In this document: positions 61,056-62,542 of the stretch, in pieces
Numbering within the stretch: the stretch's first letter is position 1
How the letters are laid out: every line of letters begins with the position of its first letter
Origin: Burkholderia sp. H160
GTDB lineage: Bacteria > Pseudomonadota > Gammaproteobacteria > Burkholderiales > Burkholderiaceae
Reading direction: 5' to 3'
Assembly: GCA_000173575.1 (NCBI GenBank)
Contig: ABYL01000032.1
Span: 1-62,542, forward strand
DNA length: 62,542 nucleotides
Notes under the pieces: generated by a model
Database searches by the model: none
What the model saw: only the letters and a program-made list of their open reading frames with translations
What the model was told of the DNA's origin: nothing
Program-made: the position numbers and the translations under genes

Positions 61056-62542
61056 ATGACTGAGCCGATTCGCTTCTATCACCGCAACGCGATCCGCCAA
61101 ATCCAGGACGCGCCCGTCACCCGCACGGTGCTGCAGTATCTGCGCGAGGACGCGCATTGCACCGGCACCAAGGAAGGCTGCGCCGAGGGCGACTGCGGCG
61201 CCTGCACCGTCGTGATCGGCGAGCGCAATGCGGCGGGCGGCATCGACTTCAAGGCGGTCAACGCCTGCATCCAGTTCCTGCCGACCCTCGACGGCCGCGC
61301 GCTCTTCACGGTCGAAGACCTGCGCCAACCGGACGGCTCGCTGCATCCGGTACAGCAGGCGATGGTGGACTGCCACGGCTCGCAGTGCGGGTTCTGCACG
61401 CCGGGCTTCATCATGTCGATGTGGGCGCTCTACGAGAAGCACGGCCACGAGCATAGCTGCGCGAACCGCACGGTGCCGTCGCGCGAGGCCATCAGCAATG
61501 CGTTGACCGGCAACCTGTGCCGCTGCACCGGCTACCGGCCGATCGTCGATGCGGCCGAGCGCATGTTCGACGCCCCCGCCCCGCAAGTGCCGGTCAACGT
61601 AAAGGCGCTCGCCGACACGCTCGCGACGCTCGCGCGTCGCGACACGTTCCACTACGAGCACGCGGGCCAGCGCTTCGCCGCGCCGCGCACGGTCGCGGCT
61701 CTCGCGCGGATCAAGGAGCAAGAACCAGACGCGCGCCTGCTCGCGGGCAGCACCGACATCGGCCTATGGGTCACCAAGCAGATGCGCGAACTCGACAACG
61801 TTGTGTACGTCGGGCAGATCGCCGAGTTGCAGAAGCTTGAAACCAACGACGACTGGATCGAGATCGGCGCGGGCGTCAGCGTCGAAAAAGCCTATGCCGA
61901 GATCGCGAAGCAGTACCCGGAACTGATCGAAATGTGGCAGCGCTTCGCGTCGCTGCCGATCCGCAATGCCGGCACGCTCGGCGGCAACATCGCGAACGGC
62001 TCGCCGATCGGCGACTCGATGCCGGGGCTGATCGCGCTCGGGGCGCGCGTGATCGTGCGTGGCGGCGACATCGAGCGCGAGATGCCGCTCGAAGACCTGT
62101 ACCTCGCGTATCAGAAGAAGGACATGGCCGGGCACGAGTTCGTCGTCGGCCTGAAGGTGCCCACGCGCGGCGGCGCGCGCGCGAATCTGCGGTTTCGCAC
62201 CTACAAGCTGTCGAAGCGCTTCGATTCGGATATCTCGGCCGTCTGCGCGGCCTTCTCGTACATCGCCGATGGAGACGTGATCCGCGAGCCGCGCATCGCG
62301 TTCGGCGGCATGGCCGCGACGCCGAAGCGCGCGCTCCATGCCGAAGCCGTGCTGCGCGACGCCGAATGGCACGAGGCGACCGCGCAGGCCGCGATGCTCG
62401 CGCTCGGCAACGACTACGCGCCGCTCACCGACATGCGCGCGACCAGCGACTACCGCCTCGAAGCGGCGAAGAACACGCTCTACCGCTTCTGGCTCGAAAC
62501 GCGCGCGCGGCAGCCGCTGCCGAAGAGCGCGCTCGACGTGCG
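61056..62542 (+). CDS. xdhA: Xanthine dehydrogenase small subunit XdhA (3' end beyond window)
   Basis: The first 495 codons are present. A plant-type [2Fe-2S] domain holds the cysteine set CTGTKEGCAEGDCGAC. A second [2Fe-2S] domain has GSQCGFCTPGFI and NLCRCTGYRP. The FAD domain follows (about 200-390) with LLAGSTDIGLWVTKQ and NAGTLGGNIANGSPIGD, then the CO-dehydrogenase flavoprotein C-terminal domain (RTYKLSKRFDSDIS). It delivers electrons from the molybdenum subunit XdhB, expected just downstream outside the window, in the oxidation of hypoxanthine and xanthine to urate. The protein is cut at the right edge. Confidence 0.95.
   Translation, partial: MTEPIRFYHRNAIRQIQDAPVTRTVLQYLREDAHCTGTKEGCAEGDCGACTVVIGERNAAGGIDFKAVNACIQFLPTLDGRALFTVEDLRQPDGSLHPVQQAMVDCHGSQCGFCTPGFIMSMWALYEKHGHEHSCANRTVPSREAISNALTGNLCRCTGYRPIVDAAERMFDAPAPQVPVNVKALADTLATLARRDTFHYEHAGQRFAAPRTVAALARIKEQEPDARLLAGSTDIGLWVTKQMRELDNVVYVGQIAELQKLETNDDWIEIGAGVSVEKAYAEIAKQYPELIEMWQRFASLPIRNAGTLGGNIANGSPIGDSMPGLIALGARVIVRGGDIEREMPLEDLYLAYQKKDMAGHEFVVGLKVPTRGGARANLRFRTYKLSKRFDSDISAVCAAFSYIADGDVIREPRIAFGGMAATPKRALHAEAVLRDAEWHEATAQAAMLALGNDYAPLTDMRATSDYRLEAAKNTLYRFWLETRARQPLPKSALDV

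Noticed and set aside
1-62542. CRISPR array, integrase with attachment sites, or toxin-antitoxin pair
   Set aside because: No regularly spaced repeats, no integrase-like protein next to the tRNA gene and no paired small toxin-like genes were seen.

Overview
The window reads as chromosomal DNA of a beta-proteobacterium of the Burkholderiaceae, most like Paraburkholderia or Burkholderia. The reasons are high GC with dense GC-rich coding on both strands, a complete ybgC-tolQRAB-pal-cpoB cluster, a glyA-nrdR pair, an hmgA-fahA pair, a gcdH gene divergent from an IclR regulator, and an XdhA-type xanthine dehydrogenase small subunit. No rRNA, CRISPR array, phage or intact insertion sequence was seen. 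The only RNA gene found is one tRNA-Lys.

Layout. 0-3.6 kb: a leftward outer-membrane import unit (TonB-dependent receptor, exbB, exbD, tonB; tonB runs off the left edge). 3.9-6.9 kb: a secreted class A acid phosphatase-like protein, then an OmpR/histidine-kinase two-component pair ending at a strong bidirectional terminator. 6.9-13.4 kb: secreted proteins, namely a large lipoprotein, a Tat-exported alginate-lyase-type lipoprotein with a LamG domain, a GH28 polygalacturonase-like protein, and two short reading frames that look like one frameshifted lipase-chaperone (Lif) gene. 13.5-19.4 kb: tRNA-Lys and the leftward Tol-Pal envelope operon. 19.5-28.0 kb: ydfG, glyA, nrdR, a translationally coupled set of minor type IV pilins, a three-gene YqjD/YqjE-type membrane protein group, and a 1-Cys peroxiredoxin. 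28.1-42.6 kb: catabolic and accessory genes (gcdH/IclR, a degenerate EAL protein, hmgA-fahA, a beta-propeller lipoprotein, two small unknowns, an MFS pump, a crotonase, a D-2-hydroxyacid dehydrogenase and a class V aminotransferase).

42.9-59.4 kb: the most distinctive part, a rightward surface-polysaccharide locus. It holds a Wzy-like polymerase, a large parallel beta-helix protein, a fatty-acid-hydroxylase-family membrane enzyme coupled to an acyltransferase-3, a FemAB/GNAT-type protein, a Wzc-like chain-length and BY-kinase protein, a Wzx-like flippase, a phytanoyl-CoA-dioxygenase-family enzyme coupled to a WcaF-type acetyltransferase, one GT4 glycosyltransferase and a second GNAT/CelD-type protein. 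It has the Wzx/Wzy/Wzc core but only one recognisable glycosyltransferase, no initiating sugar-phosphate transferase and no Wza porin. It is unusually rich in putative decorating enzymes. The wzy and beta-helix genes are clearly more AT-rich by eye than everything around them, which suggests recent acquisition.

59.4-62.5 kb: an MFS transporter and, divergently, the start of xdhA, cut by the right edge. All functional assignments come from motif and family recognition in the translated sequence. No database search was run.
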